Shown here piece after piece: positions 1-8,011 of a stretch of DNA of 64,000 bases. The stretch spans positions 1 through 64,000 of the forward strand of contig NZ_JAEUGD010000019.1 in the NCBI RefSeq assembly GCF_016775155.1, written 5' to 3'. The stretch's first letter is position 1, and each line of letters begins with the position of its first letter. The notes below the pieces were generated by a model, which saw only the letters and a list, made by a program, of their open reading frames with translations, was not told the origin of the DNA and did no database searches. The DNA comes from Fulvivirga marina (GTDB taxonomy: Bacteria; Bacteroidota; Bacteroidia; Cytophagales; Cyclobacteriaceae). A program made the position numbers and the translations under genes.

Positions 1-20
1 TCTAAAAACATCTAAATCTG

Positions 21-72
21 TTGAAAAAGAAAACCGTCCCAAAATGACTTTTGAGACGGCCTCTTTTGTTTT
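21..72. terminator. Bidirectional intrinsic terminator closing the eCIS operon
   Basis: Inverted repeat with arms 34-44 and 49-59 (one C-A mismatch) around a 4-nt loop. It is followed by a T-rich tract on the minus strand (complement of 21-33) and by CTCTTTTGTTTT on the plus strand. It lies directly after the stop of the last minus-strand gene, so the operon probably ends here. Confidence 0.75.
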
Positions 73-76
73 CAGG

Positions 77-955
77 CTATTTCGCTACCGTACTGATCTC
101 TTCCTTCGCTTTATCCATCGGTACCTTTAACTTATCCTCGAACTGCTTTTGAATATTAGGGTCTGGTTTTAATTCTTCCTTTTTCTTATTAAACATGTCA
201 TAAAACATTTTAAAGAGGAAGAACTCAGGTTCCTTATTTAGTTCTTTTGGGTATTCAATCAGTAATAAGCCTTTTGCTGCTTGCTTTCCTGGCCTTTTAA
301 GTTTATAAAAACCATATAACTGTAAATCCTTTACTTTTTTCCGTCTATGTTTCTTTTTAGCATATTGGTTAACTAAGATTCCCTTCAAACCTTCTACTAA
401 GAAGGGTGAAGCTGCAGGAAACACCTCCTCTGTTCTTGGTGGCCTCTCTACAAATACAGATAAAGCGGGGGATTCATTAACATTAGTGGCCAAAAACCAG
501 GTTCTCCTGTATTTAATTGCATAAACATTGTAGCCTACACAGTTCTGCGTACTTCCTATGTAACTTACATCAAGCTTTTTAAACTCTTCAAGATAGGCTT
601 GAGTTCTGTCTACATTAACAGGTGTCTCATTATTGTTTTTTTCTTCAGCCAGAGTTTCACTATTACTCTGCTCCACAACAGGCTCTGATTTAGCAGAACT
701 CTCCGGAGACTTTACAATATCCTTTTCTGACTCAACCGCTCCATTCTTGTCCTTCTTTTTCCTTCCCTCTTTCCTTTTCTCCTTTTTGTTTTTTACCTCA
801 TCTTTAACCTCACTTTCAACCTCTTCAATGGCAGTTTTTGCGGTATCATTAACTGTTTTCTTAACTGCTTCCTCAACAGTTTGAGCATAACTCCCATATG
901 CCGAAAATACGCTTACCGAAAAAGCAATGAGAAATAACACCTTCTTAGTAGACAT
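77..955 (-). CDS. Secreted, highly charged protein of unknown function at the end of the eCIS operon
   Basis: I do not recognise the family. An upstream in-frame ATG at 985 is possible, but the ATG at 955 gives a clean signal peptide (MSTKKVLFLIAF... ending ...YGSYAQ), so I chose it; the product is then 292 aa. After the signal peptide comes a Lys/Glu-rich low-complexity linker of about 90 residues. The C-terminal part looks globular, with an aromatic-rich middle (YNVYAIKYRRTWFLATNV) and a basic stretch (AKKKHRRKKVK). It lies 98 nt downstream of the tape-measure gene, in the same direction and before the terminator, so it probably shares the eCIS transcript. The signal peptide suggests export to the periplasm or beyond, which argues against loading as cargo into a cytoplasmic tube. 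A role in release, anchoring or host contact is only a guess. Confidence 0.7.
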   Translation of the reverse strand: MSTKKVLFLIAFSVSVFSAYGSYAQTVEEAVKKTVNDTAKTAIEEVESEVKDEVKNKKEKRKEGRKKKDKNGAVESEKDIVKSPESSAKSEPVVEQSNSETLAEEKNNNETPVNVDRTQAYLEEFKKLDVSYIGSTQNCVGYNVYAIKYRRTWFLATNVNESPALSVFVERPPRTEEVFPAASPFLVEGLKGILVNQYAKKKHRRKKVKDLQLYGFYKLKRPGKQAAKGLLLIEYPKELNKEPEFFLFKMFYDMFNKKKEELKPDPNIQKQFEDKLKVPMDKAKEEISTVAK

Positions 956-1053
956 AGGAATCAATTTAATCAGATTAAAATCCATTTTTATTAATTAATA
1001 GGTAAATTTAAACAGAACATACAGTAATTCCACCATAGTTTTAACGAAAAAGA

Positions 1054-4000
1054 TCACCTCCATTCAACGGAAAGCGTCTTTTCCATCCAAGGCAGTATAA
1101 CCATACTAATTGACCATGGCAATGTATCCATTAATACATCCCAGGCTTTTTGCTCAACATGCAATTGCCAACTACCATTCATATCCTTCTCCAGTCTCCC
1201 TTCTCGATGCAGAAAAGACACACGAAAGTTATCAGAAGAAGTTTTGCCCAAGGTTGACCAGTTTTGGATCACTCCATTAACAAGACTTTCACATAGTTCC
1301 TTTTCTTTATCATCTAGCTCATATGTATTATCCAATGGCTCAAAGATGTCAAGTCCACAAAGCACCTTGTTCAATGCAAGTTCAAACTCTTGGCTCTTAT
1401 CATCTTTATAAGCAATATACTGCAATATATGAACAGCTTTCTTAGCTGCAGCGTCATCCTTAAATTTCTTATTTTCCAAAAGTTCAAGCATACCAAACAG
1501 CCTGGACAGAAAAGGATGTAGCAACACAAGTCCGGCATTATTAATATAAATAGGTTCCCTTCCTAACCTCCTTTCCAGCCGCTCTTGCTTTTCCTTCTCT
1601 ATCCTCTCCTTTTCCTTCTTTTCCCTCTCCATTCTTCTTTCTTCCTCCTTCTCCCTTTCTACACGCTCCTTTTCCATCCTATCATTTTCTACATGCTCCT
1701 TTTCCTTCTTTTCCCTTTCTACTTGCTCGTTTTTCTTCCTTTCACTTTCTGTACGCTCTCTTTCCTTCCTTTTCCTCTCTGCCTCTTCCGCAACTTCCTT
1801 TTTCTCATCTTTTACTTTTTGCCCCATCTGCTCTGACTCCACTCCGTCGCTCTCAGAGAAAAGTTCCTTACCGGACGATTTCTCAGTTCCTTTTATGCTA
1901 TCCTCATCTGCTTCGATTCTCATAGCGTCCCCTTTTTCAGTCTCATCACCCTGCTGAAAAACCAAACGCCTTACTTCGTCAGTTGAAGAAGTTAGAATAT
2001 GCTTCCACTCCAATTGGCGAAGTTCTGGCTGCGTAACCCTATATGATTTATCTTTAATTTCTCTGGCTATATATAGATCTACCCACTTTACACGCTCTTC
2101 AATATCAACTGGTACAATTACTTGAGCGATTCTAAGCAACAGGTCATCCGGTAAATGTTTGACCCATAACGAAAGAATTTCTTCCTTCTCTACAGCTTCT
2201 TTAAGAACATCGAACAATTCATTGGGTTTCTCCTCTAATAACTTATATATGCCAGCTATCAGCTTGTTTCTCGTTTGCACATCTAGCCCAATAGCAGCAG
2301 GTGTTGAATCCTTCTTGCTAACTGAAACTGGCGATTTTCCTTTAATGATAAAATCAAGAACCGCTGCTTCATCAACCGCCTCTGTTAACACCTGTTGTAT
2401 CTCCTCCGGGAAAGTGCGTCCCCCCTCACCTTCGATTAACTGTAATAGCTGCTTATATAGCCCAGGCTCTTCACTAAGCCTGGCCAAGGTTGCCTCCAGA
2501 GGTAATTTAAAACTTTCATCAACTATTTCGGCTATCCTAAGCTCAGGCACTGCATCAAATACCTTTTGTGCTACACTATCTTCAAACTGATATCGGATAC
2601 GCCTGACTATCAGAGGCAAAATCATTGGGTCTAAATGGATAACTATATCCCTTAGAGCCGATGCTTCCATCTGTGTAATAATGCCTGTTAGCTCTTCAAG
2701 TGTTCTGATTGTGGTAGATGAGGGTAAGGCTCCAAACAGTAAAAAGAATCGGACAACCTCATGCTGAGTATAAGTTCTTTTTACTGGCTTTTCTTCTACA
2801 TCTTCGTATTCTTCGCTAAGTACCTTAACAGCTTGTATAGGTTCTACCTTCAAGTAATCAGCAATCTTACCAGCTGTAAATGATAAAAATTCGCCTCTTT
2901 CAAATGATTCTGTTCTTCCCCTTTTTTCAACATAAATGAAATCCACCACGAAACCATAAAGAGCCTTCAACAATCTAGTATCAGACTGGACCAATTGCTG
3001 CTTTTTAAAGAGCTTAATCGCATCATCGATGAACTTGGCTACAAACTTGCCCTCCGACATAAGAGCTCTCTGTAAAAATGCAATAAATTGCTCCTTTGAA
3101 ACCTTTTCATACCATTTACTTATCCACTCCTTTACATCCTGACCATCTAACTCCTCCACCTTTTCTCTCTCTGGTCTGGCGGGTTCTACTCTTCTCAAAG
3201 ATTGCTTTAGTACTTTTACCAAAACAGTATCCTTGACCTGAGTACTTAGTGAAATAGCAAAAATAGCAGTGCGTAACTCACTTTGATTAATCTGATTATG
3301 GTCAATAAAAAAAGCAACAAGCTTTTCATTAAAAGACCTTTCACTCATGTCAACAGTCATACCCGGAGGTATCGCAACATAAGTCTCTATGATAAATTGC
3401 CAAAAGATTTCTCGGAAGGGGACACGACTAACCTGAGTAGACCGCTCCTTTATACTGTTGAAAACAGATGATACGGTATCAAATGAATCTTTCAGCAAGG
3501 ATTTTTTAGAGGGATATACTATTTCCAAAAAACCAAGTAAAAGTTCATCTTTAAATTGTTTGATAAATCGATTTCTAACTGACTTTATCTGCAGCTCTTG
3601 TATAATCTCTCTGACAGAATTCAAAGGGTCAGTTTGAATCAAAAGTTCAAATACCTGTTCTATTCGAACACCATGTTCCCTGATGTATCTTCCCCACCAT
3701 GGAAGCGTTCCACTTTGCAAATAGAAAATAAAGACCTCAAGTAGTGATCTCTGAGTTGATATCAATTCGTCCTCTCCCTTAACAGGGTATTCCCTGATAA
3801 TTGAGGATTTTTTCTCAAGAGCTTTTAAAAGTTCTCTCTCCAGTCGAAAGACAATATCTTTTTCAAGGTTATCGAGATCAACTGTTCCCAAGTCTATCTC
3901 GAGCCTTGATATTCTTAAAACAGCATTTTTTGGGTTTACCTTATCAAAAACGGCTTCAATTGTTCTAGAAACCTGCTCTTTGACCAGTGTGCTAAACCTC

Positions 4001-4083
4001 TCCTGAAATTCATAGGCCTTTTTTTCCGATGGAAAATCAACTTCAAAAGACTGTTTTTGTATGGTATGAAGATTATCGGCCAT
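1054..4083 (-). CDS. Contractile injection system tape-measure protein (Pvc14-like)
   Basis: This 1009-aa protein matches the CIS_TMP family, which sets tube/sheath length in eCIS particles. The N-terminal domain (about 1-65, with VDFPSEKKAYEFQERFS and then ISRLEIDLG) is the conserved start seen in this family. A large helical middle follows. Residues 756-841 are an uninterrupted Lys/Glu/Arg repeat of the KEKE type. A conserved C-terminal domain (842-1009) starts at REPIYINNAGLVLLHPFL and ends in SVEWR. It sits 50 nt downstream of the Pvc12-like baseplate gene, as the penultimate gene of the operon. Family assignment is from recognisable motifs; the length-setting role is established for homologues and inferred here. 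Confidence 0.88.
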   Translation of the reverse strand: MADNLHTIQKQSFEVDFPSEKKAYEFQERFSTLVKEQVSRTIEAVFDKVNPKNAVLRISRLEIDLGTVDLDNLEKDIVFRLERELLKALEKKSSIIREYPVKGEDELISTQRSLLEVFIFYLQSGTLPWWGRYIREHGVRIEQVFELLIQTDPLNSVREIIQELQIKSVRNRFIKQFKDELLLGFLEIVYPSKKSLLKDSFDTVSSVFNSIKERSTQVSRVPFREIFWQFIIETYVAIPPGMTVDMSERSFNEKLVAFFIDHNQINQSELRTAIFAISLSTQVKDTVLVKVLKQSLRRVEPARPEREKVEELDGQDVKEWISKWYEKVSKEQFIAFLQRALMSEGKFVAKFIDDAIKLFKKQQLVQSDTRLLKALYGFVVDFIYVEKRGRTESFERGEFLSFTAGKIADYLKVEPIQAVKVLSEEYEDVEEKPVKRTYTQHEVVRFFLLFGALPSSTTIRTLEELTGIITQMEASALRDIVIHLDPMILPLIVRRIRYQFEDSVAQKVFDAVPELRIAEIVDESFKLPLEATLARLSEEPGLYKQLLQLIEGEGGRTFPEEIQQVLTEAVDEAAVLDFIIKGKSPVSVSKKDSTPAAIGLDVQTRNKLIAGIYKLLEEKPNELFDVLKEAVEKEEILSLWVKHLPDDLLLRIAQVIVPVDIEERVKWVDLYIAREIKDKSYRVTQPELRQLEWKHILTSSTDEVRRLVFQQGDETEKGDAMRIEADEDSIKGTEKSSGKELFSESDGVESEQMGQKVKDEKKEVAEEAERKRKERERTESERKKNEQVEREKKEKEHVENDRMEKERVEREKEEERRMEREKKEKERIEKEKQERLERRLGREPIYINNAGLVLLHPFLSRLFGMLELLENKKFKDDAAAKKAVHILQYIAYKDDKSQEFELALNKVLCGLDIFEPLDNTYELDDKEKELCESLVNGVIQNWSTLGKTSSDNFRVSFLHREGRLEKDMNGSWQLHVEQKAWDVLMDTLPWSISMVILPWMEKTLSVEWR

Positions 4084-4133
4084 AGCTAAAAAACCAGAAG
4101 GTTATCCCAACTATAACCTCTGCCCATTACTGT

Positions 4134-6998
4134 TTAGCTTTCTATTCCATAAAGCTTGAATAGATATTCAGAAAGTCCGGCTCTAAATTTACCATCTCCC
4201 TTAGTACCATTCTCATTCATTTTTTCTTCCATCCAGCTATAATAAAGCTTTTCAAAGGTCTCCATATCTTCGGGATCAAACCAGAAAATTGATGAAGCCA
4301 CATTTGCCGGAGAGTGCATGTTTACCGTATCCTCTATAATGGACCGAAACTCGTCATCGCTAAATCTATTTGTCCAGGAAGGGAACACAACACTAACCCT
4401 AAAAGAATAGAACTCTTCAGGTATACGGATGCTTCCTTCAGCATATTGTACATAGAGGCCAATTTTGTGCTCAAAGGGTACGATATCATCAGTATCTGAA
4501 AGATGTCTGTACAACATCTCCATCTTCTCATGCGTCTTTTCAACAGAAGCGCGGAATGCTAGACTGACGAGATGTATCTTGCCATCGCTAGTCTTAAAAT
4601 GCACCTCAAAATCACCATCCTCCCTCCGTTCAACGGAGTAGTTTTCATATTTTTTGATTTCAGGTCGCAGTGCCTCAATTGCCTTTTCACGATCTTTAAA
4701 GGTATATAAACCGGTACTTCTGAAGAAGCTTTTACGTTCAGCATCCAGCAGGTAGATGCCAAACCTCTTATCTATGACTTCAGGGCGCAACAAGGTATGC
4801 TCTACCATATGTAACCCTTCACTTTGCATATTTAACTTTTTCAGTGTGTTAACCAGCTCAAGCACACTTACTAGGGCATCCTCATAGGTTTTTGATGATG
4901 CTATAACTAACCACTCCTCTGTAGATGGCTTGTTGAATACCACATGATATTCACCGGAGTCCTTACCTTTTCCAATTCTAAAATTGATCAGATCCATTCC
5001 TTCCCTAAGGAAATCAGTAAGCATGGTTTTACTTTTGAAAGGAAGCGTTTCTTTAATAAGCCCCTGCTTATACCCCTCCTCATAATCACTAAGGTTAATC
5101 TCCTCTTCATCTACATAATCAAAATATCTAGTCACATAGTCAGTTTCAATTTTCGCTGATTTAAGACTTCCCTTAGAAGTCCATGACTTGATTTCCGATT
5201 TATTACTATTTTCCGACTTTAATTGTAAACCTCTTTCTGAATAGTGATTTAGCAGTGAATGGGCATGATACTCATTCACATCATTAGCCCCACTAACCCC
5301 CAGTCCCATAAGGATGGCTATCCTGGCTTCCATCCCCGTAATGTTAGCAGTGTCAATACTCTTTTTTCTATAATTAAATGCTCTTGCCCTGTTCTTATTC
5401 AAGGTATCCAAAGATTTAAGTAGCCTTACCTTACTTTGGATCAAGTGCAACTCAAATTCCTTATCATCAAAATAATGATTAAACTGGGAGTAGGAATACT
5501 GTGAGAAAGACTCTCCATGTACCGCTAACAGATAATCCAGAAACCTGTTTCTGCGGTCAATAAAGTTATCATTTAACTGAACCAGTTCGCCTAACCCTTT
5601 TTTGTAATTAGCAGGTAGATTGTATTCTTTAAGTAATGGGTCATCCACCACTCCCGTCTCATCTTTGTATAAAGGCTCAACATCAGGCACATTATCAAGA
5701 GGTTGGTAAAAATAGGTATGTTCTACATTCTTCCTTACCGAAAACAAATCCTTAGCATGAGCTAACTGCGACAGGTAATTAGCAATTATCTGTTCAAAAA
5801 TTAGTAAAAAGCCTTTTAACTGCTTAGCCTGAGCTCTCCGTAATGTTGAAGGTGAGTTAGGTATCCCATACTCTCCTATTCCATAGTTAACGGGGAACTG
5901 ATTTTGCAAAGAATAGTAGTCTTCAATATGCAGTTCCTTTCCTTTATCCAGGTGTATGTCCCCCTCACTAAGACGATAGACACGCTTGGTGGCGGATTTC
6001 ATTTCGTTAAGCTTTCGCTTAACTACTTTTCCATCCATGGAACTGTAATTAACTACACCCCTCATAAACTGAATGGGGTGTTTAGGAGGTTTATCTTCAA
6101 AATCTGTTACTAATCTGGCAATCTGGTGCTCCTCAATGTTCAGCTGATTTTCGAATATCTCATCTCCTATCTTGAGATATAAGTTCTTAACACTCACCAC
6201 ACCACTTACCTGCATGATGATTTTTGTAATCTCAGAGATAAGTATCTTATCTGGTTTTGGATACAGTTCTTCTGATTTAATGAAACCATGCTTCAAAAGG
6301 GGTCCATTGAATATTTCGTCAAGTTGCAGTCCTTCGTCAAGTAATTCCTTTAAAGAATAAAATCGTATTTCCGGACTTAAATATTCATCGGCCTTGAAGA
6401 AAATCTGTGCCAATATCGACTCAATATCATGCATACCGTCGACCTCCACGTCGGCGTGAATGGTCACATAAACAGGCTCAAGTATCTTTACCTCTTCAAT
6501 ATCCTCACATATGTTGCGGTTATCACAGAAAACCTCCTTAGTCTTAGCAACCACATTGTTTCGTATGTTTTTATCTTTAACTCCTTCATCAAGGTCGAGA
6601 AGTATCTTGTAAAGGCCATTTATGGAGTTTTCGACAGGTCCAATAGGTTGTATCCAAACGTTGCTTATTTCGAATACAGAATCAAAAACAAGCTTTCTGT
6701 AGTCATTGATAGTAAGCGGGTTACAAGGCAGAATTTCATTAGGATTGAGAAAAGAATGATCCCTGTTCTTATCATCAAACAAGTGGTCTTCAATTTTAAA
6801 GTCAGTTCTAAAGGACAAGTCAGTGAGTGCATAGCACAACTGTTCCAATATGGTGACACCTGGGTCATGTTCATTGTAGTCAGTCCAATATGAACCAGTA
6901 AGTTCCTGAATGTACTTTATACCTTCGGCCCTTAAAAAATCAAAGTCTTCACCTTGTTTTAACTCTTCTTCTTTACCTATAAATAATGGTTCCTCCAT
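4134..6998 (-). CDS. eCIS baseplate protein, Pvc12-like (large wedge component)
   Basis: This 954-aa protein carries the N-terminal signature of the Pvc11/Pvc12 baseplate group: a helix followed by YWTDYNEHDPGVTILEQL at about residues 37-54, as in gp6/baseplate J-type wedge proteins. In PVC/Afp-type particles the Pvc12 homologue joins Pvc11 to form the outer baseplate ring that triggers sheath contraction. The remainder is long and mixed alpha/beta with no other motif I recognise. It lies between a 65-aa gene and the tape-measure gene; homologous clusters also keep Pvc11, 12 and 14 close together. No signal peptide is seen, as expected for particles assembled in the cytoplasm. Confidence 0.85.
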   Translation of the reverse strand: MEEPLFIGKEEELKQGEDFDFLRAEGIKYIQELTGSYWTDYNEHDPGVTILEQLCYALTDLSFRTDFKIEDHLFDDKNRDHSFLNPNEILPCNPLTINDYRKLVFDSVFEISNVWIQPIGPVENSINGLYKILLDLDEGVKDKNIRNNVVAKTKEVFCDNRNICEDIEEVKILEPVYVTIHADVEVDGMHDIESILAQIFFKADEYLSPEIRFYSLKELLDEGLQLDEIFNGPLLKHGFIKSEELYPKPDKILISEITKIIMQVSGVVSVKNLYLKIGDEIFENQLNIEEHQIARLVTDFEDKPPKHPIQFMRGVVNYSSMDGKVVKRKLNEMKSATKRVYRLSEGDIHLDKGKELHIEDYYSLQNQFPVNYGIGEYGIPNSPSTLRRAQAKQLKGFLLIFEQIIANYLSQLAHAKDLFSVRKNVEHTYFYQPLDNVPDVEPLYKDETGVVDDPLLKEYNLPANYKKGLGELVQLNDNFIDRRNRFLDYLLAVHGESFSQYSYSQFNHYFDDKEFELHLIQSKVRLLKSLDTLNKNRARAFNYRKKSIDTANITGMEARIAILMGLGVSGANDVNEYHAHSLLNHYSERGLQLKSENSNKSEIKSWTSKGSLKSAKIETDYVTRYFDYVDEEEINLSDYEEGYKQGLIKETLPFKSKTMLTDFLREGMDLINFRIGKGKDSGEYHVVFNKPSTEEWLVIASSKTYEDALVSVLELVNTLKKLNMQSEGLHMVEHTLLRPEVIDKRFGIYLLDAERKSFFRSTGLYTFKDREKAIEALRPEIKKYENYSVERREDGDFEVHFKTSDGKIHLVSLAFRASVEKTHEKMEMLYRHLSDTDDIVPFEHKIGLYVQYAEGSIRIPEEFYSFRVSVVFPSWTNRFSDDEFRSIIEDTVNMHSPANVASSIFWFDPEDMETFEKLYYSWMEEKMNENGTKGDGKFRAGLSEYLFKLYGIES

Positions 6999-7013
6999 AT
7001 GGCTGTTAATTGC

Positions 7014-7211
7014 TTATTTCAAAAAATCATTTTGATCTTTTGTATTATACCCATTTTCTCTATTGCCAGTGGCATTGCTACTAAAAGTAGCATTAGCCTG
7101 ATCATTAAGCTTGCCTATCAGTTCGTAGACTTCCGCAAAAGGCAGTTTGCCAAGTGCTTCAAATATCTTCTTTGCTTCGTCAAGCGTAACTTCAAACTTT
7201 ACCTTTTCCAT
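7014..7211 (-). CDS. Small 65-aa protein of the eCIS operon, function unknown
   Basis: Short protein beginning MEKVKFEVTLDEAKKIFEAL. It has one predicted amphipathic helical segment (about residues 8-37) and an Asn/Ser-rich tail. It is packed between the fibre gene (34 nt upstream) and the Pvc12-like gene (15 nt downstream) on the same strand, and the tight spacing supports a real gene. I do not recognise a family. A small chaperone or linker for the fibre or baseplate is possible, but there is no direct evidence. Confidence 0.65.
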   Translation of the reverse strand: MEKVKFEVTLDEAKKIFEALGKLPFAEVYELIGKLNDQANATFSSNATGNRENGYNTKDQNDFLK

Positions 7212-7245
7212 GCTTGCTTAAGTTTTACTCCTCAGGTCAACCTCT

Positions 7246-7983
7246 CTATTCAAGCTCCACACCTTCATCCATAAAGTGGTCAAGCCACAAGTCTGAGATG
7301 TAATAGCGCACAAAAAAGTTACCTTCATAATTTGATCTGGTTCTCATCTCCAAGTTGAAGTCATAAGTAGTACCCGTCCACTTCAGTTCTATACGGTTAC
7401 TACGGACTCCATAATATGCTTGGGTTATATTGATCTTATTCTTAGACTTACCATAAGTACTCAATGCCTGACCATGTATTAATGCATATCTACCAGACTT
7501 CTTTTTACCTACACCTGCAACTATTTCAAGTGCATGACAGCCATTCATACCGGTCAGTACAGGGTGCCACTCTCCATCAGCAGGGACCTTACCCTGATAC
7601 CTCGTACCTATTCGAGATTTTATACCAATAGTGCCTTCCACATCTAACTCATAGGCAGGGTCATTATTATTAACCCCCACCTTTCCTTCACTTTTGATAG
7701 ATACTATGGGATCCCCAAGATGGTTATTGATATTAAGATTGCCATCTCCCTCTCCTATATCCATACTCCATGCAGGACTTTTGTCTTCTATACTTTTATA
7801 AAAGCTTAAAAGTTTTTTAGATGCCCCGATGGGTGACAACATGAGCCCTTCCTCAGAAGACTTAGCCATTCCATCATCAACTTTATTGATCATGGAGTCT
7901 ATTAAATCATTGAAATGATTTTCAGCCGGCATTCTACCTTTTCTGAAAAAACCTTTTAATGTATCCCTGTTTTGTAAAGACAT
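7246..7983 (-). CDS. Probable eCIS tail fibre / receptor-binding protein
   Basis: This 245-aa protein has the layout of a short fibre. A helical N-terminal attachment region (about 1-60; FFRKGRMPAENHFNDLIDSM) is followed by a beta-rich segment of the type found in Bacteroidota fibre proteins (NLNINNHLGDPIVSI, then KVGVNNNDPAYELDVEGTIG at about 95-122). The C-terminal domain is compact and beta-rich (about 130-240; GEWHPVLTGMNGCHALEIVAG). It lies directly downstream of the Pvc11-like gene. No collagen-like or adenovirus-knob repeat is present, unlike Pvc13. The role is inferred from position and layout; a structural baseplate accessory is an alternative. Confidence 0.6.
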   Translation of the reverse strand: MSLQNRDTLKGFFRKGRMPAENHFNDLIDSMINKVDDGMAKSSEEGLMLSPIGASKKLLSFYKSIEDKSPAWSMDIGEGDGNLNINNHLGDPIVSIKSEGKVGVNNNDPAYELDVEGTIGIKSRIGTRYQGKVPADGEWHPVLTGMNGCHALEIVAGVGKKKSGRYALIHGQALSTYGKSKNKINITQAYYGVRSNRIELKWTGTTYDFNLEMRTRSNYEGNFFVRYYISDLWLDHFMDEGVELE

Positions 7984-8011
7984 AATTTAATTTATAAAAG
8001 CACTATATAAT

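Noticed and set aside
1585-1836. Leu/Phe-rich plus-strand frame that looks like a membrane protein
   Set aside because: It is antisense to the Lys/Glu repeat of the tape-measure protein; the complement of AAG/GAA codons gives Leu/Phe codons.
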